64,000 bases of DNA from Phellopilus nigrolimitatus (GCA_021029095.1 JAJOHG010000055.1:62001-126000); one strand, 5' to 3'. Positions 1 to 11,810 are shown, counted from the first letter of the stretch. Numbers and translations: made by a program. Notes: generated by a model from the sequence alone, not told the origin.

Positions 1-769
1 TGGTCGACTGTATACGCCCAGAGCACTGCTGCAACTCGTCCGCAGCCAGGAATGGCTGTCCAGGCTGGTGTGAAAAGAAACATTGACACGATGAAGTGCG
101 TCTCGTTTCTCGCTGCTAGTGGATTCGCAGTGCTGATGAAACTAATAATGTTGTGTTCTTCTTTTAGTTCTACATCGTCTGGTAGGGGCCCTGGAATGGA
201 ACTTGCTCACGCTCAGGCGCGGGCACAAGCTGGCGTCCATTTTCAATCAAGCAGGCAGGTTTTCGCACCGCTCAGTGTCCAAGACGGAGGCTACCCCAAG
301 CGCGTTCGAAGGTAGACTTAAAGGCTTTCTTTCCTCTAGCACGCACACTGTTACTGTTATTGTCCATCCGCGTATTTCCCCCCTTTTCCTCTTTGTTCGC
401 CCATCATGACTACCCTTATCGTCGACTGCTGTACTTTATTTACTTCACATCACGCTGTATCATCAGATGAACTATTCGCTGTGCAGACTTTTCGCCCCGT
501 TTCCTTGTGGCTAATCAGGACATAAGCTAACATTAGAATCCCATACTGTACATTGCGCTCAAGAACTTATAATATCTATGATTTGCCGTCATTATACGAC
601 TTACGAGACCGTAGTCTCTGAGCATCTGGGGCAGCTGCCTTCGTATACCAGACTTTATTTATTTTCCGGGAACCGAAAAGTTTTTATTAAGCAACTACAG
701 CGATTACGACATTTTTCAGATATCACACGATAGATCAACCTTCATACACGCTTCTCACTATTCACTTAG
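1..769. other. No recognisable gene
   Basis: Both strands have only short open frames. A frame around 200-320 on the plus strand reads plausibly as protein but I recognise no family in it. It may be another worn-out exon like its neighbours to the right. Confidence 0.4.
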
Positions 770-1975
770 TCGTCGCGGCGTTGACGCCATCGACCTTGCT
801 CACCGGGTCGACCTTGTACATCTTGGTGCTCGGGCACACCGCTGGATTCGAGGTTTGCGCAGCCGTCTTCCTCCCATCAAGTACCGCACCCGAAGACTCG
901 AGTCCCAGACCCGCCGCGCGTCCGTCCGCGATACGGGCGACCACGAGGTGTTCCTCCCTGCCGACCTCACGTCATTGTCGAAGATAAAGCAGACCTTACG
1001 TCCGAGCTGAATGACGGCGCACTCCCTCAGCTTGAGCACATTCGCGTCCGCAACCGACTCGATGCTGGACTCGGTCTGCGCTGTCGTGACTGTGTCGTCC
1101 TTCTCGAGCTCGCGCTTCGAGACGAGGTAGTCGTAGTCGAGCAGCGTGTTGCGCACGAGCGGGTGCGCGGCGTCGGCCTTCGCGAGCTCAGTGACTTTCT
1201 TCTCGCCCGCGAGATGCGCTTTTGTTTCGATGTCGCCGGCGCAATTTTGCGTACGATTACGTTGCCCCAGCCCGTGAGCGGAATCTAGCGTCTTCGTCAG
1301 TTGAGATCAACAAACTCCGCTAAAGCGATCTTGCCTCCTCGTTCTCGGAGAACGTCTTCGCGTCTTCTTGCTCGAGCAGGACGGTATCGCAAAAAATACC
1401 GTCTTTTTCCACACCGGTGTCTAAGCCTTGGGACAAACTTCACCCCGGGCTCAGCTGGCCCTCCCCTTACTGCGACGTCCGTCCTGGACATGTAACATGA
1501 GAAGAGCTCAATCAGACGCAGAAGATTCGACGTACATATCATCCTTGACGATCGCACAGAATCTTGGCGCGACGGGGTCGATGATCTTCTTAGTCGTCCA
1601 AATCGAATCCCACTCCAGGAGAACTTGGTTCTGCGAGGGACCCTGAGAGAGCACGAAGCGCCTCGGCCCTCATTCCACGTCGGAGTATCCCACAGAACGC
1701 CGGGGAGTGCGAGCCGTCCCTGCCGCAAGCAAGGCCGAACTCGAGGGAATCGCGCAGCTTGCGCTTCGAGGGGAATACGAATGCGAGGTTTACGCGGCTG
1801 AAATCCCAGATGTGCGCTCTTGAGCCTCGAACACGTCGCAAAACCACTGACACTGCGGGTTGCGCTCGCGGTGCTCGTTCGTCCGTGTGCAGTGCGTGCG
1901 TCGTGCCCTCGTATGCGTATGCGCCGATGACGGGGCAGGCGAAGTCGTACGTAGGGTAGATCTTCCACGTGTCTC
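770..1975 (-). pseudogene. Relic of cytosolic glutamyl-tRNA synthetase
   Basis: Several blocks on the minus strand match cytosolic class I glutamyl-tRNA synthetase in the right order, but in different frames. Near 1970 is the catalytic-domain segment WKIYPTYDFACPV. Near 1800 is a block resembling HIWDFSRVN followed by LSKRKL-like SKRKLRDS, the KMSKS-region neighbourhood of this enzyme family. Near 1560 is KKIIDPVAPRFCAIVKDD, typical of the anticodon-binding half. Near 1150-1000 is the C-terminal barrel NTLLDYDYLVSKRELEKDD followed by a VADANVLKLRE stretch. Frames shift between blocks and the N-terminal Rossmann half with the HIGH motif is absent, so it cannot encode an active enzyme. The functional gene must be elsewhere in the genome. 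Family recognition is strong; exact ends are approximate. Confidence 0.8.
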
Positions 1976-2499
1976 ACTTGTCTCTGTTTTATCATGAATG
2001 GCCGTTCGTGAATAATGATGGAAGGGTGAGGCTCACTTTGTGCGATGGTGCGGCAGGGGATTACAGCGATAGATGACCGGATCGCGCATTGCCTGTCCGC
2101 GAAACTGAATTCGGCAGTGCGCAGTATTTGAGACCTTCCTCCGTACCCGCTTTCATCCGTCCAAAACGCGTCAGGTTCTCTTCAATAGAGATGTTGCGAC
2201 GTCGAGATCCAGTATTATCTTCTCTTTTTGCATTCAAGAAAGGAGTGATCCAATGAGGGTCGAACGACGCCTAGGAGCCCACGCTCAGTGGCAAGCGCCT
2301 TTGTTCCGCCGTATGCGTCCCTCGCGCGGAATTCGCCAGACCCGACATGTCGTCCGCCGCTCCCTACTGTACGGCCCTCGGCCTGCGCTCGGATTCAAGC
2401 CCTCTGCGCGCGTGCGCGAGAGTCGCGGTCGCACCGGTGTGTCCGAACCAGGAATGGCGGGCGAATCGCGAGGAGGTAGAGACGGCGCGCGCAGTAACG

Positions 2500-2709
2500 G
2501 TGAAGCCGGGCATTACATACTCCCCGCGGTCAACAAAAGGCTGCTCTGCGCATATAACTGTCGAGCTCGCGGCGCGCCTGCACTTCGAGGACGGGCCGGA
2601 CTTCGATGTGGTCCTGGCGGACGACCGCCGCCAGCGCGTGCTCGACTATAAGGCACGTGACAAGACGCGCGGTGTGCTTGTGCAGATGATGCGGGAGGCG
2701 CTGTTGTAA
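2500..2709 (+). pseudogene. Relic of alpha/beta-hydrolase (esterase), 3' end only
   Basis: The last 50 or so codons align with the C-terminus of the intact esterase at 12.0-13.4 kb: FEDGPDFDVVLADDRRQR here against FEDVGHAFDGIPTSDRRQR there, followed by KARDK and MREALL against KARDE and MRETLL, both ending at the same stop. The catalytic histidine of the GHAF motif is replaced (GPDF). No oxyanion HGGG or GGSAG nucleophile segment is visible upstream, although sequence back to about 2250 may be unrecognisable remains. It sits convergent to the BUB2 relic, copying the arrangement of the intact pair. Confidence 0.72.
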
Positions 2710-3184
2710 AGAAAAAGTTGGTTGTGCCGTTTAGGATTACGTGTGCGTGGGATTGCCGAGTAGTCGTCCAACAAAGAGTATTCGATCCAAAGGCTTGTCA
2801 CGCGTCTCCTTTGCCCTCACTGAGAAATACATTAATTTCCAATATTAACTGAAAGACAAGACGATGTGTAAGTTCTAGCCGCGCACATAAAATCCTGATC
2901 ACGCACGCGGGTAAGCGACGGTACGCCGGTAGCAGCGGAAATAGTGCTCAGAAATCCAAATTGACGCGTCCTACATAAACGTATCGCAGAGGACGCATTA
3001 GCCTTGATATTATTGGGGAAGCTTTTATAGCGCACAGTGCACTTACAAATTAGCTTGTTCCGGCAGCGTGGAAGAAAAGAGGATAAAGCGAGAGCGGCGA
3101 AGATGCGTAAAGCGACCCGGGAAACTGCCGAGAGCTCACGAAGGTGCTGCGAGGAATCAATATGGACCCGCCGGCTAGGCATTC

Positions 3185-3600
3185 AGCGGCCGGTCGAAAT
3201 CTTGCGGGTGGCGGACAAGTTCATGGTATAAGTTGGCGGCACGAGCGCGACCGGGATGCCGACAATGGATTTGTCATCAAGCGGAGGGTTCGCCGGGCTG
3301 GCAATACGAAGGAAAGTGAGATGGTAAGGAAGGTGGAAGGAAGGAGAAGGCAGAGCGCACCTTTTGCTGACCAAGAGCTCGTCATGTATGACCAGCTGCT
3401 GGGCGATGAAGGAAGTCCCCCGAGCGGCGGTGCGCGCAGGCAATCGTACAGCTTTGTATCGGCGATCTTCATCCAGTCAGTGCATTACATAAGTCAACTC
3501 AAAGACACGAACCTTGAGAGCACGGTGCACGCCCTCAAGCATCTGCTGCACGTAGATGGGACAGGTAAGCACGGAAAGCAGAAGAACGCCTCGAGATCGG
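3185..3600 (-). pseudogene. Relic of BUB2 (TBC-domain protein)
   Basis: Minus-strand blocks match the intact BUB2 at 14-15.3 kb in order: KIADTKLYDCLRA (intact KIVDAELYDRLRS), IAQQLVIHDELLVSKRCA (intact IAQLLLIRDELMVSKRCA) and LDDKSIVGIPVALV (intact LEAQSIIGIAVTLV). The plus-strand complement of the next exon also aligns around 3500-3600. The arginine- and glutamine-finger exons are missing and the frames are broken. It lies about 0.5 kb from the esterase relic stop, as in the intact pair (555 bp). Confidence 0.75.
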
Positions 3601-4219
3601 AAAGGAACGTGTGCCGGACATCGACAACGACAGCTTTGGCTGGCTATGTAAGGAAGAGCACGCGTCTTCCTGGCCGTGACTAACTGCGACAGCGACCACG
3701 ATAATGGCCGAGTCTACTGCTTTACATGTAATTTTGTTTGCTTTTTTAGTCTATTTATGTGATTCTATTCTTTATTGAATCTTGACTACAATGACTGCGA
3801 CCGCTCGCCTCTTCGCCATCAACATCGAGCTCTCTCGTCCATCCAAACGGGCGGCCTCAGGCATCGATCGCTCGACCGCCGTCGAGCTGCAAGGTGCGTA
3901 AAGACTGTCCTTTCAGCTTTGTGTGTTCGCAGACTGATGAGCGTGATCGTAGAGCTCTTCAACGCTTGACCCACGGACATCCTCCTCGAGATGGCGGACG
4001 TCGTCCGTCTCCCTCAAGGGTGCCGTCGTCGAGCTGCGCCGAACGCATCCAACCGTAGTTCAGATCCCAATTGGTGCCGTATACAGCGTGCTCTGAGCGT
4101 TGAGTTGGAGAGCCGCCGCCCGCTCCCTGACCGCTCGTCTCTCCGTCCCCCGGTGTCGCCCTACAAGCAAGAGGCGCTCAAGCTCAGTCCATCGACGCCG
4201 CGCCCGTCCCTCTGCCCCC
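3601..4219. other. Degenerate spacer between relics
   Basis: There is no continuous reading frame. It holds a TA-rich stretch near 3720-3780. Short serine/arginine-rich frames here may be remains of the first exon of the dehydrogenase relic to the right. Confidence 0.3.
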
Positions 4220-5391
4220 GCAGGCTGTGTCGCCGCTACGACCGGCGCCGCCCCGGGCATTGGCCGTGCCGCCGCCGCCGTCGAGTGAGTGTCCGCGCCG
4301 TTCTTGTGCTGCAGTACGCATGCTGATCGGCGCGATCGCGTACGATGTGCGACGTGATCTGGCGGATAGCGCCTGCGCGTTGCTCTCGCGGACGTCAGCC
4401 CGGCCCCTTGCCAGGACGCCGGCGCTGAGGTCTCCTAGATCGCGGGCGAGCAGAACTGCTCGTTGTCCCGATAGATGCCAGCCGTCTCGAGGAAGTCCAT
4501 CCCAAGGACGTCAACCAGGAGCGGAGGGGAGGGCGGGTGCGCGTGGCGTGTGCAGTCCCACCCCCAATTTTGCCATGATTATAAGCATAAGCGACGGAAG
4601 AAGAATGCGTGTTGAGTGCTGCTGCCGCCCGCTCCGTCCCTGCGATTCTTCTGTGCGCCAGACAGCCAGACAGGCGCGCCTGTCGCCCTCGCTTGGGGGT
4701 CGGCCGTCGCCGTTCGTGTCTAACACTGCATTAGGCCGCCGTGCTGATGAACAACGCGGGCATCGTCCGCCTCGACAACTGGAAGAAGGCCTTTGACGTT
4801 AACGTCTTCGGGTGCGTGTTCCTGTGCACTGTGTATTCATTGGGAACTCATGTATGATCTGTCTCTTTTGCTAATTTAGTATTATGAACGTTCAGCTGAT
4901 CTTCGTACCGGTAAGTCAGTAACAAACGAGTCGATGATTGATTTATATTCTGCTTCAGGTCACGGTCCACCGAGAGAACCCGTACGTAGACTCGCAGCCT
5001 ACCTCCACCATCTCCCGGCCCACCGCCATCTCGTACGTCAGCTCGGTGAACATTAACACAGGCTCGAAGCAGGACATCACGAACCCTCCGGCGACGCAGC
5101 GCACAACGCGTACATGGACGCCGTCCGCCAAAGCGCTTACCAAACAGCTTGAGTACGCGCTGCGCCGCATGCCGGACACGACGTGTACCGTGCATCTCCT
5201 CGGCCGGGCTGGAGCACGTGGGCATGACTGGCAGCGGGTGCAGAAGATGGTGCTGTACATGCTCTGCCCGGGCGGTGGGACGCGCTCCGCGTGCTGTGGG
5301 CTGCAATGACCTTACCGAAGGCCGCTCATGGCACTGCGAATACAAACCGCTCTTCGAGGAGTACATCCGTGAGGACCCCGCGAGTCTGTAG
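4220..5391 (+). pseudogene. Relic of short-chain dehydrogenase/reductase
   Basis: SDR-family motifs occur in order but not in one spliced frame. TGAAPGIGRAAA near 4240 is the TGxxxGIG cofactor loop. VVPIDASRLEEVHPKDV follows near 4470. LMNNAGIVRLDNWKKAFDVN near 4745 is the NNAG motif. SSVNINTGSKQDITNPPATQ near 5040 is the catalytic-serine strand. RRMPDTTCTVHLL lies near 5165, and DLTEGRSWHCEYKPLFEEY at 5305-5380 is the C-terminus. The YxxxK catalytic segment is damaged: the block after PPATQ reads as threonine/arginine-rich sequence instead of YNASK. Frames shift several times. Intron-like GT..AG spacers remain, so it decayed from a normal intron-containing gene. Confidence 0.75.
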
Positions 5392-5884
5392 CGAAGCGCG
5401 CAGTCGTCGGAGCAAGGGGAGAAGGGTGAAAGTGTGGAAACCTGTGGAGATACGTATAAAGTACAAATGTGAGGTGCGGAAATCTGCGTTTTGTTTTCGC
5501 GTCTTCAAGGATAAATATGTATATCATAGAATGAAATCAAGTGAAGCGGTTGAGTGTTCTGTTGTCTCATGACTGAATCTCCCTTGCACGACAAAGCCGA
5601 CGTACCTCACAGCTAGCAGGCATCCTTACTAATACTACTGACCATCGTGCAATACATACTAAAATTCCTTACATCTGGTACGCAACCACACTTCAACATA
5701 GACTAACGAGTACTGACTACTAGAACCAAGTTATACACGCAGACTCCAAACTCGTTTCCCATTCCATACATTCACTTCGAACACGTCAAACTGTCATGAA
5801 AAACGAAACAAAGAGAAATCAGAATTCAACGACTTAGTGAATCAAATCAGACTACGCACAATTTCAACCTGATAACACAGAACT
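5392..5884. other. AT-rich spacer, no gene seen
   Basis: The sequence is AT-rich and short-framed, lying downstream of the NLR stop codon. It probably contains the NLR 3' untranslated region. Confidence 0.4.
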
Positions 5885-8800
5885 CTACTGACCCGCATCC
5901 GCGTTACGAACCTCCGTCCACCTTTCGCCATGGCGGAAACGGGTCCAATCCAATACAATACCATGACCAGCAGCATCCGCAGGAATTACCATATAAGATT
6001 GGTCAATAACACCATTCCGATACTCGTGTGGGATCCAAATCAGAAGACCACCGGAAGGTGTGCGCACCCAACCATCATCTGCAACAAGCTCATTAACGTT
6101 TTCTGCCAAAGAAACTAGCACACAATCATTGTCTGGTACCTTACCTTTCCATTGATGAGTAGGTCTCCAGATCCGCAGGGTTCTGTCATCTGAACCAGAG
6201 ACAATGTGCTGTCCATCTGGAGAGTAGGCAACTGATTTGATATAACCAGTGTGTCCACTGAACTCATGAAGCTGCTGGCCAGACTTGGCATCCCAGATCC
6301 TCACTGTTTTGTCATTTGATCCAGAGACAATGTGTTGACCATCTGGAGAGTATGCAACTGACCTGACCCATCCATTATGTCCACTGAGCCCATGAATCTG
6401 CTTGCCAGACTTGGCATCCCAGATCCTCACTGTTCTGTCACCTGATCCAGAGACAATGTGCTGTCCATCAGGAGAGTAGGCAACTGATTCGATATAACTA
6501 GTGTGTCCACTGAGCTCATGAAGCTGCTGACCAGACTTGGCATCCCATATCCTCACTATTTTGTCATCTGATCCAGAGACAATGTACTGTCCATTTGGAG
6601 AGTAGGCAACTGCATTGACCTGACTACTGTGCCCACTGAGCTCATGAAGCTGCTGGCCAGTCTTGGCATCCCAGATCCTCACAGTGTTGTCATATGATCC
6701 AGAGACAATGTGCTGTGCATCTGGAGAGTAGGCAACTGCATTGACCTGACTACTGTGCCCACTGAGCTCATGAAGCTGCTGGCCAGTCTTGGCATCCCAG
6801 ATCCTCACAGTGTTGTCGTATGATCCAGAGACAATGTGCTGTCCATCTGGAGAGTAGGCAATTGAGGTGACTTCACTGCCCACAAGAATCTGATGTTGTG
6901 TTATCCCATATTTTTCCCTTTGACCTGAAGATAAACACACTGTCTGAGAGAAGTGAGGCTTTACATCCTTGAACATTTTAGATTCTGTTGGGAGGAAAGG
7001 CAATGTGGATAGATATAAATGTGGAGTGCTTTCAGTGATTGGCATATAAAACATGTGCAGAAAGTCAAGCAGCTCCTTGCAATAGGTAGCTCCTCCAAGT
7101 CCCTTTCTCTGGAGTTTATAGATTAGAATGTGTAGTGTTATATTTAATTGTTCACTTACTGATAAGCAAGATTCTAGATTTGGCAGAGAGTCCATAAGTG
7201 TTCTCAAGTCCTTCTTGAGGTTGACGAGCTCAAGCCAATAGAGAAGCTCAGGCCCTGAGAATAGTGTCTCAAGTTTCTCTTGAAGAATGCTCCATTGATC
7301 TGGACTGAACCCTGCAGCAGTTATATGCTGTGGCCAGTAAAGGGATGAATAGACAAGATATCTAGGTAATGCCTGGATTTTATCTTCTAGGCCATCAACC
7401 TGACTATTAGGGAGGTAGGATGACTTTATGCCGCAAATGTTGAATCTGGCATTCTTTGTCACCAAATCCAGTGCCTTTATTCCATTCCTTACATGACAGC
7501 ATTTAATGTCAATAAAGACAACCTTCAAGTTAGCCTTGGTGCAGCGCTCCTCTGAAGTCAGGAAATCTGAGAAAGACTGATGGTAGAATTGCACAACTGC
7601 ATTTTCTCCTTTATAGAGGACTGACTGCATATAATCACAGACTTTGGTGACCACAAGAAAGGGGTTGGAGACAGTAGTGCTGAGAAGATGAGAGATGTCC
7701 TTTATTGCCAATGGCTCATAGACAGTAAGCATGACCCCCAGGACCTCCATGAATAAATGTCTGTCAGAGCCATCTCCTATGGCCTTTCCCAGAATCTTTG
7801 CATAGAGATCATCTAGGGCTGCCTCTGCAGTCTGACCTAGGTCGTCAGAGTGAAGTACTTCTTTGAGCCTGTCTTCAGCAGAAAGCTTCCCAAATATGTA
7901 TCTGAAAACTGTGGATGACCATATAAACAGACCCTTGGCCTTTGCAGCAAGCTGATTAAAGACCTTTTCATCCTCATAATGAGCTGGCAATCCATCAGCA
8001 ATGAGAAGTTTCATGTTATGCTTTGTAAAAGCCAAGATGTCTTCGTTGCTTTCTGTGAGCTGCAGTCGGAAAGGGAGAATATATTCCTTTTCCTTGTCCA
8101 GGAATTCATGCAACTCTTTCTGAGGTCTACTGGTCAAGAGCACTTTTAGCCAAGGGACTATCTTGGAGAGCTGGAGGAGAGCCTGAAGGATTTCAGCAGT
8201 AGTCTCTGGCCCTTCACATTCATCAAGGGCATCAACCACAAGGACAAAAGTATGCTGGTCATGACCTGAAGTTATCTGTCTCAAGGGAATGTCAAAGAGC
8301 TGCTGGCACTGGTGCATGATATCCCTGCTATTAGGCAAGTCATCTGTATCCTCCCTTAGAATGTGCAAGAGATGCTTGGCAAAACGACCATGCTTTTTGG
8401 CCAGCATAGAAGCTAGCTTGGGAAGGATGTTCTTAGAATTTCTCTGACTGGCAACACCAGCATTGCAGAAGAAATTGCCTCCTAGCATCTTTTTCTCTTT
8501 AAACTGCAGCACAGCAGAGATAGCAATGGAACTCTTTCCTGAACCTGCAGGCCCTGTCAAACAGAAGAAGGGCTGACTGGTCTGGCTCTCTGCCCATTCT
8601 GTGATTTGAGCAAGAAGAGCAGTCCGAGTGCCATCTAAGCATTTCAGTTTTGGATCAAAATCCTCATGCTCCAATGTGGAAAGAAACTTTAAGAGGTCAC
8701 GTTTATCTACAATTCCCAGTAGTCAGTTAAAGCTGTAAACCACTGCAATTCTCATACCTCCTGAATAAACTATATCAAGGACCTCAAGATTGATAAACCT

Positions 8801-9965
8801 GTCATAACCCTCTTGGAGCTGATTGAAATGCTTCTTGAAATCATCAATTTCTCTCTGATGAGCATTTGTAAGATGACCTGCTCATATCAGAAAATGAGTA
8901 TTCAGCATTGTCCGTGTGCAGTGTGTAACTATCACACACCCAATGAACAAAACTTATAAACATACAAAGCAGCTTGCCTAGTATGCTTAAGGATTTCTTG
9001 TAAAATATCCTTTGTCCTGTCAAGCCGTACATATTTCTGAGCTATATCAATGACTGAAAGCACATGGATCATCTCATCAAGAAGATCGGAAAATTTTGTG
9101 TAAAGCTCCCCGGCTTCCATTACTTTCTGGAATATACTTATAGTGACCTGTTGGCAGATATAATGGTGCAGACTGCATACCTTATAGAGAACTTCCACAA
9201 CACCGATGACAATCTTAGCTTTGGTATTCAGCTTTTGCATTTCAGATATCAGGACTTATAGCTGTGTAAAGGACTTGTATGATACTCACCTCAGTAATAG
9301 CTTTTGCAACTTGCAAGACTGCACGGGCAAGGCCATCGATCTTCTGAAGTTTAGCAAGAATGGGATGCTGCCGTTCCAGATCAACACGAGCCCCCTTGGC
9401 CATCCCAAGAATAGCCTCATACTCCTATCCGCACTATGAACATCAAACTCTTGAGAAAAAACGCGAAGCTCACTGGGTCAGAGAGAGACAGGTCAGGAAG
9501 AGAGATGTTCAACATCAAGCTCCCTTGGCCATAAGGCACGGGAAACACTGAAAACAAAATTGGAATGAAAACAAAGACGGGGCAGAGTGAAGCGCTACCA
9601 TGGTTGAGACTTTCGTCCTGATCCAATAGATAACTGATAGCGGTCTGGGCCTCAAATGTGTTTTTGTAGGTTTTGTTTCTGCGGAATCTACGCTTCTTGG
9701 TGATCACAAAACGTAAAGAATCCTCTGTCTCGAGATAACTAACAAATTGTCTAGACGGTAACACCCAAAACGACGCAGACGAGAGCACAACGTACATATC
9801 CGGGTTCCATTGAGAAGGATTCCCATGCTTATCGTTCTTGAGCTGGGTACGAGATATCTTTTCATCGTTAACAAAGATCTTGATTGAGAGAGGCCGTTTC
9901 GCCGGCTTTCCGAGCACAAGGTCCATAGCTACAATGCATTCATTGTTTGTCAGGCGGCTTCGCAT
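5885..9965 (-). CDS. NLR-type NTPase: C2-like, NACHT, WD40
   Basis: Fungal STAND NTPase of the kind used in self/non-self recognition and heterokaryon incompatibility. I splice seven exons that all keep frame: 9965-9599, 9547-9474, 9424-9290, 9231-9181, 9126-8940, 8877-8758 and 8706-5885, giving 1,251 residues. The N-terminal exons hold a C2-like segment (PLSIKIFVNDEKI, residues about 15-110). A helical linker typical of basidiomycete NLRs follows. The NACHT core has Walker A GPAGSGKSS near residue 363, Walker B VLVVDALDE, and a TSRP sensor. About 550 residues later come six WD40 repeats, then a C-terminal tail with GWVRTPSGGLLIWIP common to this family. The gene could start further upstream at 10319, but that adds an arginine-rich stretch unlike the family. 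Its coding sequence is visibly more AT-rich than its neighbours, which fits an accessory gene. Confidence 0.85.
6140..6880 (-). repeat. Six 126-bp WD40-coding repeats
   Basis: Each 42-codon unit encodes one WD40 blade with the core YSPDGQHIVSGS and VRIWDAK. The first two units differ at only a few of 126 bases. The others differ mainly at a few positions after the GH and before the VRIW. Such high internal identity is the mark of concerted evolution seen in recognition-type fungal NLRs. Confidence 0.85.
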
Positions 9966-11135
9966 AACATCAGGATTCACTTGCCTTGAAGATGCAGAAA
10001 TGTATTTCTGCTCGTCCAGCGCACCCGCGGGATCGTTATCAGCGAAATCAGTTGCATCCAGCTTGGCGCGATGTAACCCACCGGTTTGCAGGGCCTTGCT
10101 GAGCAGACGAGTCGGCTTGATCTGTCGGGGTGGACATTCTGTTTGAGTATTGAGCGAGTTTGAGTCGTATTTGAGAAAGCGAGAGCGAGAGCGACGACGG
10201 GTGCGGAGGGCACGACGGTGGTTGCTATCGATCAAGAGTCGTGTGCGACGTGCGAAAGGGCTGGTTTGGGACAAGCGCCCGTGTCCGAGAAAGGCTGCGC
10301 TGGTGGCGCGAGTCAACAATACACTGACATTACGACTTATTTTGCAACTGCTAATGAATCCGCCGAATAATTCGATACTACCGATGATATTCTATATTCT
10401 AATCACTTATTTACATGTCTCGAGTTTCAGAAAGGCGAGCTCGCTGGCAAGCGTAATTCGTTGAACAAGCTCCCAAAAATCCAAAGATAACACACTGTCG
10501 TCCGCAAACCTAACGGTGACGCGTTTCGATGGCGCCGGACCACAAACAGCTATTTAGACCAGTACAGTACCGAACGGCTTAGAGATGGGCATGAGTCTTT
10601 CGAGCTCCGAACCATGCGAAAATGTCGATTAAAATAGGCATGGAAAGGCAGGGTGACAGTAACAGCGTACGATGGCGACTGCAGGCACTGCGTTAATCTT
10701 GATCTGGCCCGTCGACTCTGGACGACTGAGTACACGGAAGACCCTCACGAACAACATCGCTGAAACGTCAAGGGACTAAGGCAAGGATCAGCCCGTCATC
10801 TAGGAGCGAATATCTACATAATCGAATGTCAGATTATTCGACTTCTGGAGGAAGAATTTGAGTTCGGTTTCGCACATACGGCACAGAGGATCCATCGACA
10901 GGCAAAAGGGTAACGTATGGTTTCGCTGAAGGAGCAGCTCTCGTATTTTCGACGACAGTTCCTCTTCGGACCGAAGTGGAATCACCGATATCAGATGCAG
11001 CTAGCCATCATGCTAGACTTGCTGTACCGCTATAGATCGTGCCACTAAAGAGACAGCATAAGCAGATGTGCATGAAGAAACGACGAACAAATCATACCAA
11101 AACCAGGTGTCAGCTCCGCGATATTGACTTGACAA
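9966..11135. other. Upstream region of NLR, no gene seen
   Basis: Contains the probable NLR promoter and 5' leader. The minus-strand frame 10319-9966 is open but arginine- and serine-rich. The remainder to 11.1 kb has only short frames without recognisable motifs. Confidence 0.35.
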
Positions 11136-11810
11136 TCAATCGCCGTCCATTTCCAAATCGCTTTTGATTCCCGCGCCTGCGTCATAATCGTCGAACTTCT
11201 CTTTGCCTTCGGTGTCCGCCTCCCAGTTCAGCCCGGTTTCGTGTATCCTAGCACCTATGACTCTGGGATTGCCAACTCCCGCTGGCGCTTGCAGCTGCGG
11301 TGACAAGGTCGCCTAGTGGAGTGGCAGCGAGGTGCTCACGTCGCGAAGCACGTCCTCCATGTGCATGCCGAGCGGTCTTAGATCTCTCCGACGATCTGAA
11401 CGAAAAGATGAATTATTATAAGGAAACGCGTCGATGAATCGGAGATGCACGCACGATGTAGAGCCCCATTGGCGCCAGGATGACTCTCCACTCTGGTGAG
11501 CTGCGTGATCGACCCTGGCGACTGCGCCTTTTTAGGGTGGTAGTTTGCTACAAGGTACCTTGTCGCCTACGCATCTATGTCCAATCAGAAATGAGGTTTA
11601 AAGAAGAAAAGTAGGCAGGGGGACGCACCTCGACTTCGACAGCTCGAAGGTTCTCGCACATGTTTTGTAGCAAAAGGGCGGATGGCTCACGGTGTGCGTG
11701 TCCGGTTGACACCCAGCTCCTGCGCCTGCTTATTGATGCTCCGCGCCGTCTTAAGGCGAGCGAGCTACTCGCTCAGTGCGAGGACCTCGTACTTAATTAG
11801 AGGGGTGCGG
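11136..11810 (-). pseudogene. Unidentified decayed gene remnant
   Basis: The minus strand reads like protein in pieces. A lysine/glutamine-rich helical block lies near 11800-11720 (LIKYEVLALSE, then a stop, then LARLKTARSINKQAQELG). LLLQNMCENLRAVEVE lies near 11660. HMEDVLRDVSTSLPLH is near 11350. A clean C-terminal end, EGKEKFDDYDAGAGIKSDLE, terminates at the TGA at 11136. Frames are interrupted by stops, so it looks broken. The heptad-like helices suggest a small coiled-coil subunit, but I cannot name the family. Confidence 0.35.
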
